Source: Armatimonadota bacterium (GTDB lineage Bacteria; Armatimonadota; Fervidibacteria; Fervidibacterales; Fervidibacteraceae). Taken from it: a stretch of DNA of 18,736 nucleotides. The translations under genes and the position numbers were made by a program. The stretch covers positions 1 to 18,736 of the forward strand of contig JANZZQ010000005.1 in the NCBI GenBank assembly GCA_026419315.1. Direction: 5' to 3'. Numbering within the stretch: the first letter of the stretch is position 1; the number at the start of each line of letters is the position of its first letter. This document shows, piece after piece, positions 1 through 7,153 of the stretch. The notes beneath the pieces are model-generated. The model saw only the letters and a program-made list of their open reading frames with translations. It was not told the origin of the DNA and ran no database searches.

Positions 1-55
1 GCCAAAAAATTGTCGGTTGTTGCTGAGTTGTCGGAACGCCCGCAGGTTGCTGCAT
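1..55 (-). CDS. 5' end of an unidentified gene, cut by the window edge
   Basis: An ATG at 55-53 on the minus strand opens a frame that stays open to base 1, giving the 18 residues MQQPAGVPTTQQQPTIFW. A GGAGG ribosome binding site (complement of 64-68) lies 8 nt upstream, the right distance for this start. It begins just after the glycosidase gene and could be co-transcribed with it. The visible part is rich in Gln, Pro and Thr, and no family can be named from so little. It may equally be a chance frame, but the good ribosome binding site favours a real gene. Confidence 0.5.
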   Translation of the reverse strand, partial: MQQPAGVPTTQQQPTIFW

Positions 56-59
56 CACA

Positions 60-77
60 CCCACCTCCGAAGGTGGG
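60..77 (-). promoter_or_regulatory. GC-rich hairpin covering the ribosome binding site of the edge gene
   Basis: Bases 60-66 and 71-77 form a perfect 7-bp stem (six G-C pairs) closed by a 4-nt loop. On the minus-strand transcript the GGAGG ribosome binding site of the edge gene lies in the loop and 3' arm. The hairpin sits 34 nt after the stop codon of the glycosidase gene. No U-run follows it on either strand, so it is not a standard intrinsic terminator. Masking of the ribosome binding site, or transcript-end stabilisation, is an inference. Confidence 0.45.
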
Positions 78-111
78 AAAGGTTCAAGCAAGCCATTGAC
101 ATTATGCCATC

Positions 112-1926
112 TTAAGGAACAAATTGCACTACCCCAACACCATAGGCGGGAACTCTAACCTTGACAAAAGAACTTAGTGGCAGCTCGGAATAACTTGGGT
201 TATCGCGACCCTGCAAAACTCTCACCCTGACAGTTCTCACCCTTTCCAGCCCAACCGCTTCGAGCAAGACATCAACGACGTTTGGGCTTGTGTTCACCAG
301 GAGGACATTGTTTGCGGTTGGGGTTTTCCCGCTCAGGATGAGCAAAGGCGCGAAATTGGTCGCGGATGTCACCAAAGTTGAGCCTGTTGGGAAATAGGTG
401 TTACAAGCCCAAATTGACCAGTAGGTTGGTTGAGGCATTCCCGAATCATCCAAAAGTCCCCATCCATCGCCTGCAAGTTTGTAATGCACGATTGTCTCAC
501 ACTTCCCCGCCATTTGCACGAACAAAGCAGCAAGCCAAGATGCCCCAAAGTTGTTTGAAACTCGCTCATCAGCAGGTTTGCCATCCTTCGTGCGGACTGA
601 GTTGGGAGCGCACTCAGTTATCTGCAGTGGAACGCCTGAAGGCGGGTAAATTTGTCTCAACCATTCGTCAAGCCGATTGAGGGGAACTTGGTCTGGTAAA
701 TCTGCACTCACAGTCTCACGAGCAGCCCTCATCAACTCCTCATCGCTGATACTGGCGTTATGGGCGCCGTAGAAATGGAGCGTGAAAAAGTCTGGGCGAG
801 GAGCTTTCGCAAAAAGCAACTGCAACTTTTCCCTCCACGCCCCTCGTTCCCCCCAACCACCTACCTGAACTGTCGGGGAAATTCGCTTCATCGCCTCTTT
901 CAAGGCTGAAAAGTAGATCGCCAGGGTTTCAGGACGCAACTGAAGTGGTGGTTCTGAAGGTCTTTGAAACAACTCGTAAAGTTTCACTGCAGGCAGAAGT
1001 CTCTGAACCCAGAAACTCACTTGCTGCTGGAACGCACCGGAAGGAAGGTCTTCCGGTTTCAGCGGTGAGAGGGTGACGACAGGGACCATGTTCAGCCTCT
1101 GAACTTGAATAGCCCAAGATTGAACCAATTTCGCTGAAGTTTCAAAGTCTCGCTGAGTTGCCAAGTCATTGACAAAAATCCTTGCCCACCCAAGCTTCAA
1201 ATCGGCGATGCGTTTCCTAACGGCAGGGTTTTGAAGCAGCGAAATTGCCTTTTCATCCCAACAAGCACCCCACCTCAGCAAGTTCGTCGCTTGTTCCTGT
1301 TGGAAATCCACAACCGCCCTCACGGTTACTGTCAGCACAACTGGTGCGGCAACTTCTGTCGCCAACTCATCCAAGATGAAGAAGAAGGGTTGAAAGGGTC
1401 CAACCCGCTCAATTCGCAGCTCTTTCAAATATCGGACGAACACAGTTACAGGCGTTCCTTCCTCGTCACGAAATACGTCCCAACCAAGGTGAACCTGTTG
1501 CCAAGCGTTGGGCGGCGAAAGTTCAACTTTAAAAAGTCGTTCAACACCCTGTCGTTCCGCAACGAGGACGAAACTGACCGAAATTTGGCTGCCATCCCCG
1601 ACCCACCAAAAAGTCAAGCCTTGTGACTTCTTCGCTGACAATTGAGCCCCATCTAAAGGGAAAACGAACCTGCCCCACTCGCCCCGTTCAGCGCGCCTCC
1701 AAACGAACAACCCCGCTTGCTGTCCACCTTCCGGTGGGGTTAGGGATGTGGTTGTTAGGTGAACGAGAGGCAGTTCCGTTCCTTTAGCCCGCTTTGCTTG
1801 AACGAACCATTGCTTAGTGCCTCGCTCAAAATTCTCAAGTGTCCAAATTTCTTGGGAAACCGAAAACGAGGAAGAGAGGGCGAGAAGGGCCAAACCCATC
1901 AAAAACCTTTTGTCCTTTCGCTTCAT
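112..1926 (-). CDS. Secreted GH-A-clan glycoside hydrolase homologue with N-terminal carbohydrate-binding-like domain
   Basis: A 604-residue exported protein. The ATG at 1926 is preferred over one nine codons earlier (1953) because GGGGGAG lies 10 nt before it, and the signal peptide then starts with a basic MKRKDKR followed by a hydrophobic stretch to about residue 24. Residues about 25-190 resemble a beta-sandwich carbohydrate-binding module of the CIA30/CBM11 type (pattern WTLENFERG...W). The rest looks like a (beta/alpha)8 glycosidase of clan GH-A, closest in style to GH39/GH5-like enzymes. Glu438 in the context QITECAPN fits the nucleophile. The acid/base motif, normally Asn-Glu-Pro after a Tyr/Trp-Glu strand, reads Gln321-Arg322-Pro. 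It may therefore be catalytically altered or a carbohydrate-binding pseudo-enzyme. It starts 36 nt after the acyltransferase stop and is probably the last complete gene of that operon. The family number is uncertain. Confidence 0.65.
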   Translation of the reverse strand: MKRKDKRFLMGLALLALSSSFSVSQEIWTLENFERGTKQWFVQAKRAKGTELPLVHLTTTSLTPPEGGQQAGLFVWRRAERGEWGRFVFPLDGAQLSAKKSQGLTFWWVGDGSQISVSFVLVAERQGVERLFKVELSPPNAWQQVHLGWDVFRDEEGTPVTVFVRYLKELRIERVGPFQPFFFILDELATEVAAPVVLTVTVRAVVDFQQEQATNLLRWGACWDEKAISLLQNPAVRKRIADLKLGWARIFVNDLATQRDFETSAKLVQSWAIQVQRLNMVPVVTLSPLKPEDLPSGAFQQQVSFWVQRLLPAVKLYELFQRPSEPPLQLRPETLAIYFSALKEAMKRISPTVQVGGWGERGAWREKLQLLFAKAPRPDFFTLHFYGAHNASISDEELMRAARETVSADLPDQVPLNRLDEWLRQIYPPSGVPLQITECAPNSVRTKDGKPADERVSNNFGASWLAALFVQMAGKCETIVHYKLAGDGWGLLDDSGMPQPTYWSIWACNTYFPTGSTLVTSATNFAPLLILSGKTPTANNVLLVNTSPNVVDVLLEAVGLERVRTVRVRVLQGRDNPSYSELPLSSFVKVRVPAYGVGVVQFVP

Positions 1927-1962
1927 TTGAACATCTCTCCCCCACTTTCGCATCAGGTTTCT

Positions 1963-2625
1963 TCAAAAGCACCTCAGCAGCTCACCATGTTTCTCCTCCC
2001 CTACTGCCAGAGGTCGCCCCGACAGTTTCGATATGGCTTGCATGACTTTCAGGGCAAAAGCTTCCAAAGACTGTCGCCTCCCATCTCCCTCAAACCGAAG
2101 CAATTCCCCAACCTTCACTCGCAAGGGTGCAGGTCTTGGGAAAAATTTGCCTTTGGGCATCAAAAGTTCGCTTCCGAAAATCGCAACGGGTAGGACTGGC
2201 GCTCCGCTCCATGCCGCCAACAAAGCTACGCCCAACTCAGGTTGGCGCAACCGCCAGTTAGGATTTCTTGTCCCTTCAGGGAATATGACAAGACAACGAC
2301 CTTGCCGCAAGAGGGATACGGCTTTCCGCAATGCCCGCCTGTCGGGTTCACCTCGCCTTACAGGAAATGCGCCCAAGGTTCGGATGAGCGCAGCGAAAGG
2401 TGGAAACCGAAAAAGTTCTTCTTTCGCCATGAAAGTCAAAGGGCGCGGGAAAGCGCAGCCTAAAATCACAGGGTCTAAAGTTGCCGTATGGGTGGAAGCG
2501 ATAATAACTCCACCCTCCCTCGGCAACCGTTCTGCACCCTCCACCTTCAACTTGCAGAACCGGAAAGCGAGAAAACGACAAAGATACCAACCAACCCAAT
2601 AGAGAGCGTTCATGCGATCAGCCAT
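1963..2625 (-). CDS. plsC: 1-acyl-sn-glycerol-3-phosphate acyltransferase (PlsC family)
   Basis: A 220-residue membrane-associated acyltransferase. Members move an acyl chain onto lysophosphatidic acid to give phosphatidic acid in phospholipid synthesis. The family's HX4D catalytic motif is present (His46, Asp51, within STHTATLD), as is the phosphate-binding EGTR motif (117-120, FPEGTRN) and a later PVLPVAIFG block. Length is typical for short PlsC proteins. The N-terminus, about residues 8-24, is hydrophobic and may lie on the membrane. The start codon at 2625 has only a weak upstream purine stretch (GGGATGAG), and an ATG four codons in is possible. It starts 42 nt after the WD40 gene ends, so the two probably share a transcript. 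The exact acyl acceptor cannot be told from sequence, since paralogues act on other lysolipids. Confidence 0.88.
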   Translation of the reverse strand: MADRMNALYWVGWYLCRFLAFRFCKLKVEGAERLPREGGVIIASTHTATLDPVILGCAFPRPLTFMAKEELFRFPPFAALIRTLGAFPVRRGEPDRRALRKAVSLLRQGRCLVIFPEGTRNPNWRLRQPELGVALLAAWSGAPVLPVAIFGSELLMPKGKFFPRPAPLRVKVGELLRFEGDGRRQSLEAFALKVMQAISKLSGRPLAVGEEKHGELLRCF

Positions 2626-2667
2626 TGCTCATCCCGCTACTAAGTTTGTCGCTGCCCCCGCAAGAGT

Positions 2668-3627
2668 TCATAGGTTCAAGTCACCACTTCCCACTTTCCA
2701 GAGACGAACGGTTTTATCTCGACTTCCCGAAGCTAACCATCTTCCATCGGGCGAAAACGCTACCGAGGAAACGTGGTTTTCATGCCCCTGAATGACACGC
2801 ACCACTTTCTCGACTGCTGAGTTCCAAAGGTAAATTGAACCGCTGTGAGTTCCTACTGCCAAAATTTGCCCATCAGGGGAAAAGGCTATGGTTGTGGCAG
2901 CCTCCTTCGGAAGCGTTACGGACACAACCAAATCACCTTCAGGGATTCGCCAAAGCCATACCTTGTCAGTCCAGCAGCAAGTAGCCAAAATTTTCCCGTC
3001 AGGAGAAAAAGTCAAGCACCTCACCCAATCCCCGTGGTCGGGCAATGCCAAAATCAATTCCCCTTCCGGCACCTTCCAAATTTTCACCGCCCCATCGTAG
3101 GTTCCTATTGCCATCAAAGTCTCATCCGGAGAGAAAGTGACAGAGTAAACGGGGCTCATGTGAGTGATGATTTCAACTTGTTCCCAATTCCCGGTGTCCC
3201 AAAGTATGACTGATTTGTCCGAGCTCCCAGACAAAAGCCACGCCCCAAATGGGGAGAAAGTCACGGAGTTAACCCAATCGGTGTGCCCCTTCAGGACAGT
3301 GACGAGAGTCCCTTCCTTCACGGACCAAATCTTGACAGTTTTATCGCCGCTCCCGGAAGCAATCAACTGGCCGTTAGGGGAAAAAGCAACGCTTTTGACC
3401 CAATCGGCGTGACCAGTAACTGCCCAAACTTGTTGACAATCCTCTAACCTCCAAAGCCGAACGGTTCGATCCTTCCCACCGGAAGCCAAAAAATACCCCC
3501 CGGGAGAAAAAGCAATCGCATTCACCCAATCAGTGTGTCCAATTAACACCCCCGGCGCTTTCCGTTTGCCGAATATGGAAGCAAACCAAGTCGCCACGGG
3601 CAAACCCGAAAAACCTCCCTTGAACAA
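2668..3627 (-). CDS. Seven-bladed WD40 repeat protein
   Basis: A 319-residue protein made of one complete WD40 beta-propeller after a 28-residue lead. Seven repeats of about 42 residues can be read, each with a GH (or degenerate) start, a central V-x-F-S-P strand and a closing V-x-[IL]-W. Repeats 1-3 share the block GH[T/A]DWV[N/K]. Such propellers are protein-interaction scaffolds with no enzymatic activity of their own. There is no signal peptide, though residues 8-20 are mildly hydrophobic. The start is a TTG at 3627, the only start codon that keeps the lead, with purine-rich GGGAAGGA close upstream. No effector domain (kinase, caspase or similar) is fused, so the partner is unknown. It heads a probable operon with the acyltransferase and glycosidase genes. 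Confidence 0.85.
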   Translation of the reverse strand: MFKGGFSGLPVATWFASIFGKRKAPGVLIGHTDWVNAIAFSPGGYFLASGGKDRTVRLWRLEDCQQVWAVTGHADWVKSVAFSPNGQLIASGSGDKTVKIWSVKEGTLVTVLKGHTDWVNSVTFSPFGAWLLSGSSDKSVILWDTGNWEQVEIITHMSPVYSVTFSPDETLMAIGTYDGAVKIWKVPEGELILALPDHGDWVRCLTFSPDGKILATCCWTDKVWLWRIPEGDLVVSVTLPKEAATTIAFSPDGQILAVGTHSGSIYLWNSAVEKVVRVIQGHENHVSSVAFSPDGRWLASGSRDKTVRLWKVGSGDLNL

Positions 3628-3646
3628 TGTCCTTCCCTACCCCAAA

Positions 3647-3675
3647 ATTATAGCAAGGCTTTTTGATTTAAGCAG
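3647..3675 (-). promoter_or_regulatory. Possible sigma-70-type promoter for the WD40 operon
   Basis: A perfect TATAAT lies at 3652-3647 on the minus strand. The hexamer 17 nt upstream (CTGCTT, 3675-3670) is a poor -35 match. The predicted transcription start near 3640 would leave a leader of about 13 nt before the TTG start, holding the purine-rich ribosome-binding stretch. Support rests on the -10 box and position only. Confidence 0.4.
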
Positions 3676-3716
3676 TTGTAAGTTGTATCGGTTGTCGGTT
3701 CAGCGGGCAAGTGGGG

Positions 3717-4749
3717 TCATTGCCGGCTTGTTAACCTTTTGAGTTCGTCTATCATTCGTGATGTTGCCTCCTCCCAAAACTCAATGAGCCAATCGTAAAC
3801 AGGGCCGTTTGAACAATCCTCAATCAGTCCGAGTCCTTCAAGCCAGCGGATGGTTCGGTGCGCTCCTTCCAGAAACGGGATGGTATAGCGAAAGCCTAAA
3901 TCCCTTTTAGCTGCCGTGTTGTCAAAGACATTGCTGTATTGGAAGTTAACGACCGTCCAGTGAACTCGGTGGGGGACGAGTTTCGCCAGCAAGTCTGTGG
4001 GGATGTGCACAATTTTAGGTTTCGGTGCCCCCATCGCCTCGGCGATGATTTCAAGGTAACGGTTCCAAGTAAGCCACTCCTCACTGGTTGTGTGGTAGGT
4101 TTTGCCGTATGCTCGTTCGTTGCAGATCGCGTTTACGAAGGCGCGTGCTACGTCGTCAATGTGGCAGACGACCCAAAGGGAATTTCCGTTACCATGTTGA
4201 ATGACGGGTTTGCCTTTGCGGATTCTGTCAAGGTAGTGGGTTCTCCAACCGAAGGTGTGCATAAGGGTTCCCCCCTCGCCGTAAGTGTGTGCTGGGCGGA
4301 TTATTGTGACCTTGAAATCACCCCGTTCGTGCGCCGCCATCAAAACGTCTTCGCATTTTGCCTTGCTCCGTCCGTAATCGCTTGCTGCTTCGCGGGGATG
4401 GTCCTCGCAGCAGGGGTAAAACGCGGTAGGCTTGTTGTAAACGTCGACAGTGCTGCAGAAAGTTAACTGCCAGACCCGACTGCGGAAAGCCCTAACGAGG
4501 CTTTCGGCACCCTCAGGGGTATAACAAACCATGTCGATTAACACAGTCAAAAGTTCCAATTTCTTGCATGCGGTTTTCAAATTCCGCGTAGTTCCTGCGG
4601 TCACCATAAACCCTCTTGACAGTTTTTGGGATTCTTGGTTCAGTTCTGCCGCGATTGAAAACGGTCACATCATCGCCCCGCTCCGCGAGTTGGTTGACTA
4701 TTGATGTGCTAATCAACCCGGTGCCACCGATCACCAAAACTTTTGCCAT
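3717..4749 (-). pseudogene. NAD(P)-dependent epimerase/dehydratase (extended SDR family), frameshifted
   Basis: Two frames together make one protein of about 343 residues, normal for extended short-chain dehydrogenases. The first frame (from the ATG at 4749) carries the Rossmann motif GGTGLIS for the dinucleotide. After about codon 70 it runs into a stop. The second frame continues at IDMVCYTPEGAES and holds the catalytic C-S-T and YGRSK (Tyr125, Lys129 in the restored protein). Removing one base in the run at 4538-4541 joins them as FDCV-IDMVCY. The start has an excellent AAGGAGG (4757-4763) 7 nt upstream. Members interconvert or oxidise nucleotide sugars and other sugar derivatives; the substrate is not readable. 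Either the gene is recently broken or the base is an assembly error, and intact codon structure on both sides favours a very recent change or an error. Confidence 0.85.
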
Positions 4750-4843
4750 TTTCCCGCCTCCTTCGTTTTTCGAAATTTAGCTTAGCAGGCCTTTTTGCAT
4801 TTTTCCAAATCCTACTCACAAAACAACCGTCCCACGGAAACCT

Positions 4844-6646
4844 TCACTGTTGCAGTTCGTAGAGGCGACGGTAGTAAGTGTCTGCTGACACCAGTTCTTC
4901 ATGGCGTCCTTCCTCCACAATTTTACCGTCCTGCAAAACGAGGATTCGGTCTGCATTTCTGACAGTGCTGAGTCGGTGGGCGATGACAATAACTGTCCGC
5001 CCTTGCATTGCTTGCTCGACTGCCTGTTGGACGGCGACTTCGCTTTCGGCATCAAGGTGCGATGTAACTTCGTCTAAAACCAAAATCGTAGGTTTCTTTA
5101 ACAACGCCCTGGCCAAAGCGATTCTTTGCCTTTGCCCTACTGACAAGAACGCACCGCCTTCCCCAACCCAAGTTTCGTAGCCGTTGGGTAACCGTTCAAT
5201 GAAATCGTGTGCTTTTGCCAATTTTGCCGCTTCCACAATCTCCTCCTCGGTTGCGTCGGGGTTACCCAAAGTGATGTTTTCACGAACCGTCCCATCTATG
5301 ACGAATGTGTCTTGCAAAACCAACCCGATGTGTTGTCTCAGCGAACGCAGGCGAATTTTCCGAAGATCGTGTCCATCAAGCAAAATTCTCCCATCTGTTG
5401 GGTCGTAGAACCTCATCAGCAGCATAACGATTGTTGTTTTCCCGACCCCACTTGGACCGACGATTGCGACCTTTTCGCCGGGGCGAATTTTGAAACTCAC
5501 CCCACGCAAAATCTCGTCGCCGTTTGGGTAGCGGAAACGAACATTTTCAAAGACGATTTCCCCCTTGACAGTTGGCAGTTCGATTGCATCGGGTGCGTCG
5601 GTTATTTCAGGCTGAACGTCCAAAACCTGAAAGATTCGTTCCGCAGCACCGGAAACCTGTTCCTTAACCGCTTGGATTTGAGTCAGCTTCCTCGTGCTTG
5701 ATGCGAGGGTGTAAAAGCAAATCATGAAAGTCAGCAAACTTTCTGGATGAAGCCAACCTTGAATGACGAACACCCCTCCGATGAACAAGCCCAAAATGGC
5801 TCCCAATGTCCCAATCAACTCCACAGACGGGGAAAGCATTGTCCTGAGCCGAATGGCTCTTAACGCATGTTGATATACTTGGCGGTTTCTCCGGTCAAAT
5901 TGGCTTAAGGCTTGTTCCTCCGCGCTAAAGGCTTGAACGAGTTTGATGGCACTGAAGCTTTCCCGCAGAAGCGCCGTCAAGTTGCCCAAAGCAACTTGTA
6001 TCTCGTAGGAAGCCTTCCTCAGTCTCCTTCCTAATCGCCACATGATCCAACCTACAAGCGGGAGCAAAACCAAGGCGATAACCGTCAATTGCGGGCTGAT
6101 GACGATCATCATAACCAATGAACCGACAATGAGGACGGGGGCAGAAACCAAATCTTCAATCCCGATGGTGACCAAAGATTGCAGGGCAGCAACATCGTTG
6201 ACGACCCTTGCTAAGAGTTGACCTGTCCTTTCATGTTCAAAGAATGAGGGCGACATAAGTTGGAGGTGCGAATAGAGTCTACGGCGCAAATCCAAAACAA
6301 CCTTTTGAGCGATGTTGTTGGCAAGGAAAGTGTGAGCGAAAGAAAGCGCTGCCCTGAGGACCGCAACTACTACCCCGACAATGCAAACTGCTGCCAGAAA
6401 AGTCAACCTGTGTGGAACGTCAGTGAAAAGCCAATTCAACCCCTTTTGAACTGCGCTGATGAACAAATCCCCTTCGCCAGCACGAATACCCGATTTGATC
6501 AAAGGCCGCAACAAATCTTGAGTCAACCAGATAAAGTAAAATCGCAACCCTTCCGCTGCTCCGATGAGCAACACACATGTGACCACTCGTTTCCAGTAAG
6601 GATTAAAGAAAGTCAAGAGCCGCCAGAAAGCGTCAATCTTCCGCAT
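4844..6646 (-). CDS. ABC exporter half-transporter (membrane domain fused to ATPase)
   Basis: A 600-residue MsbA/multidrug-type ABC exporter that would work as a homodimer in the inner membrane. The ATG at 6646 is chosen because GGAGGG (6655-6660) lies 8 nt upstream; an ATG 11 codons earlier (6679) lacks this. The N-terminal 320 or so residues hold about six membrane segments. The ATPase follows: Walker A GPSGVGKT (397-404), Q-loop VLQDTF, X-loop VGEGG, signature LSVGQ (501-505), Walker B ILVLDE and H-loop IAHRLST. Two departures from consensus are visible: the signature's first Gly is Val (LSGGQ usual), and the D-loop reads SHLD rather than SALD. The Walker B glutamate and switch His are intact, so it should hydrolyse ATP. 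The substrate (lipid, peptide or drug) cannot be inferred. The frameshifted epimerase gene starts 94 nt downstream. Confidence 0.9.
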   Translation of the reverse strand: MRKIDAFWRLLTFFNPYWKRVVTCVLLIGAAEGLRFYFIWLTQDLLRPLIKSGIRAGEGDLFISAVQKGLNWLFTDVPHRLTFLAAVCIVGVVVAVLRAALSFAHTFLANNIAQKVVLDLRRRLYSHLQLMSPSFFEHERTGQLLARVVNDVAALQSLVTIGIEDLVSAPVLIVGSLVMMIVISPQLTVIALVLLPLVGWIMWRLGRRLRKASYEIQVALGNLTALLRESFSAIKLVQAFSAEEQALSQFDRRNRQVYQHALRAIRLRTMLSPSVELIGTLGAILGLFIGGVFVIQGWLHPESLLTFMICFYTLASSTRKLTQIQAVKEQVSGAAERIFQVLDVQPEITDAPDAIELPTVKGEIVFENVRFRYPNGDEILRGVSFKIRPGEKVAIVGPSGVGKTTIVMLLMRFYDPTDGRILLDGHDLRKIRLRSLRQHIGLVLQDTFVIDGTVRENITLGNPDATEEEIVEAAKLAKAHDFIERLPNGYETWVGEGGAFLSVGQRQRIALARALLKKPTILVLDEVTSHLDAESEVAVQQAVEQAMQGRTVIVIAHRLSTVRNADRILVLQDGKIVEEGRHEELVSADTYYRRLYELQQ

Positions 6647-7153
6647 TCGATTTGCCCTCCGTTCAGGGCACGAATCCAACTTGTGCCGATAAAAATTGCT
6701 CCCGTGCTACGCCCCAAAAAGTTCATTGGTGCAAATGGGTGCGGATGAAGTCCGCTCGAAAAAATTCGGGCAGATGAACCTACTTTACAGCCGAACGAAA
6801 TTTCAAGCATCCCTTTCGTCCGCTTCCCAAAATGAGTGGCTAAAAGGGTGCAGTGAGCTAAAGCCCGTTGCCTTCAAAATCCCACGTTAGTTTAGGGCCG
6901 CAAGGAATCCGGTGAACGGTATTTTCAAGCAGCTTGAAATCCCTGCTTTGCTGTCAGAGCCTTTGGCGTGGCACAGAGTCTAAGCTTTGAGTCAGCTGCC
7001 GAGACACTTTGCAGCGAAGAACGATTGCTTTCAACGAATGCCCTGCATGTGACTTGTTTTGCGACGAACGTGAAGGGCGGCTTCAAACCGTGCCGGCAAA
7101 GATTGCTATTGCTGAAATTTTTCGGCAGAGCATAAAACCCCGTTCAAAGCGAA
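6647..7153. other. Gene-poor intergenic region with a 17-bp perfect inverted repeat
   Basis: About 500 bp between the end of lon and the start of the ABC exporter gene. No reading frame here has a recognisable protein, and I found no tRNA, RNase P, SRP RNA or tmRNA signature. It should hold the exporter's promoter, but no convincing -35/-10 pair is visible. The notable structure is TTTCAAG-CAG-CTTGAAA at 6923-6939, a perfect inverted repeat with 7-nt arms, which could be a repressor site or a small hairpin. A second small hairpin, GCGGA-TGAAG-TCCGC, lies at about 6741-6755. Confidence 0.4.
6923..6939. repeat. 17-bp perfect inverted repeat (operator-like or hairpin)
   Basis: Arms 6923-6929 and 6933-6939 are exact reverse complements around a 3-nt centre. 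No T-run follows on either strand, so it is not an obvious terminator. It lies about 280 nt upstream of the exporter start, far for a classical operator, so its role is open. Confidence 0.4.

Noticed and set aside
4536..4550. Programmed ribosomal frameshift in the epimerase gene
   Set aside because: There is no slippery heptamer or downstream pseudoknot, and this enzyme family is not known to use recoding.
6845..6915. AGCTAAAGCCC...CCCACG segment recalling IS200/IS605 element ends
   Set aside because: No transposase or TnpB remnant is nearby, and the arms do not pair as an IS605 end hairpin should.
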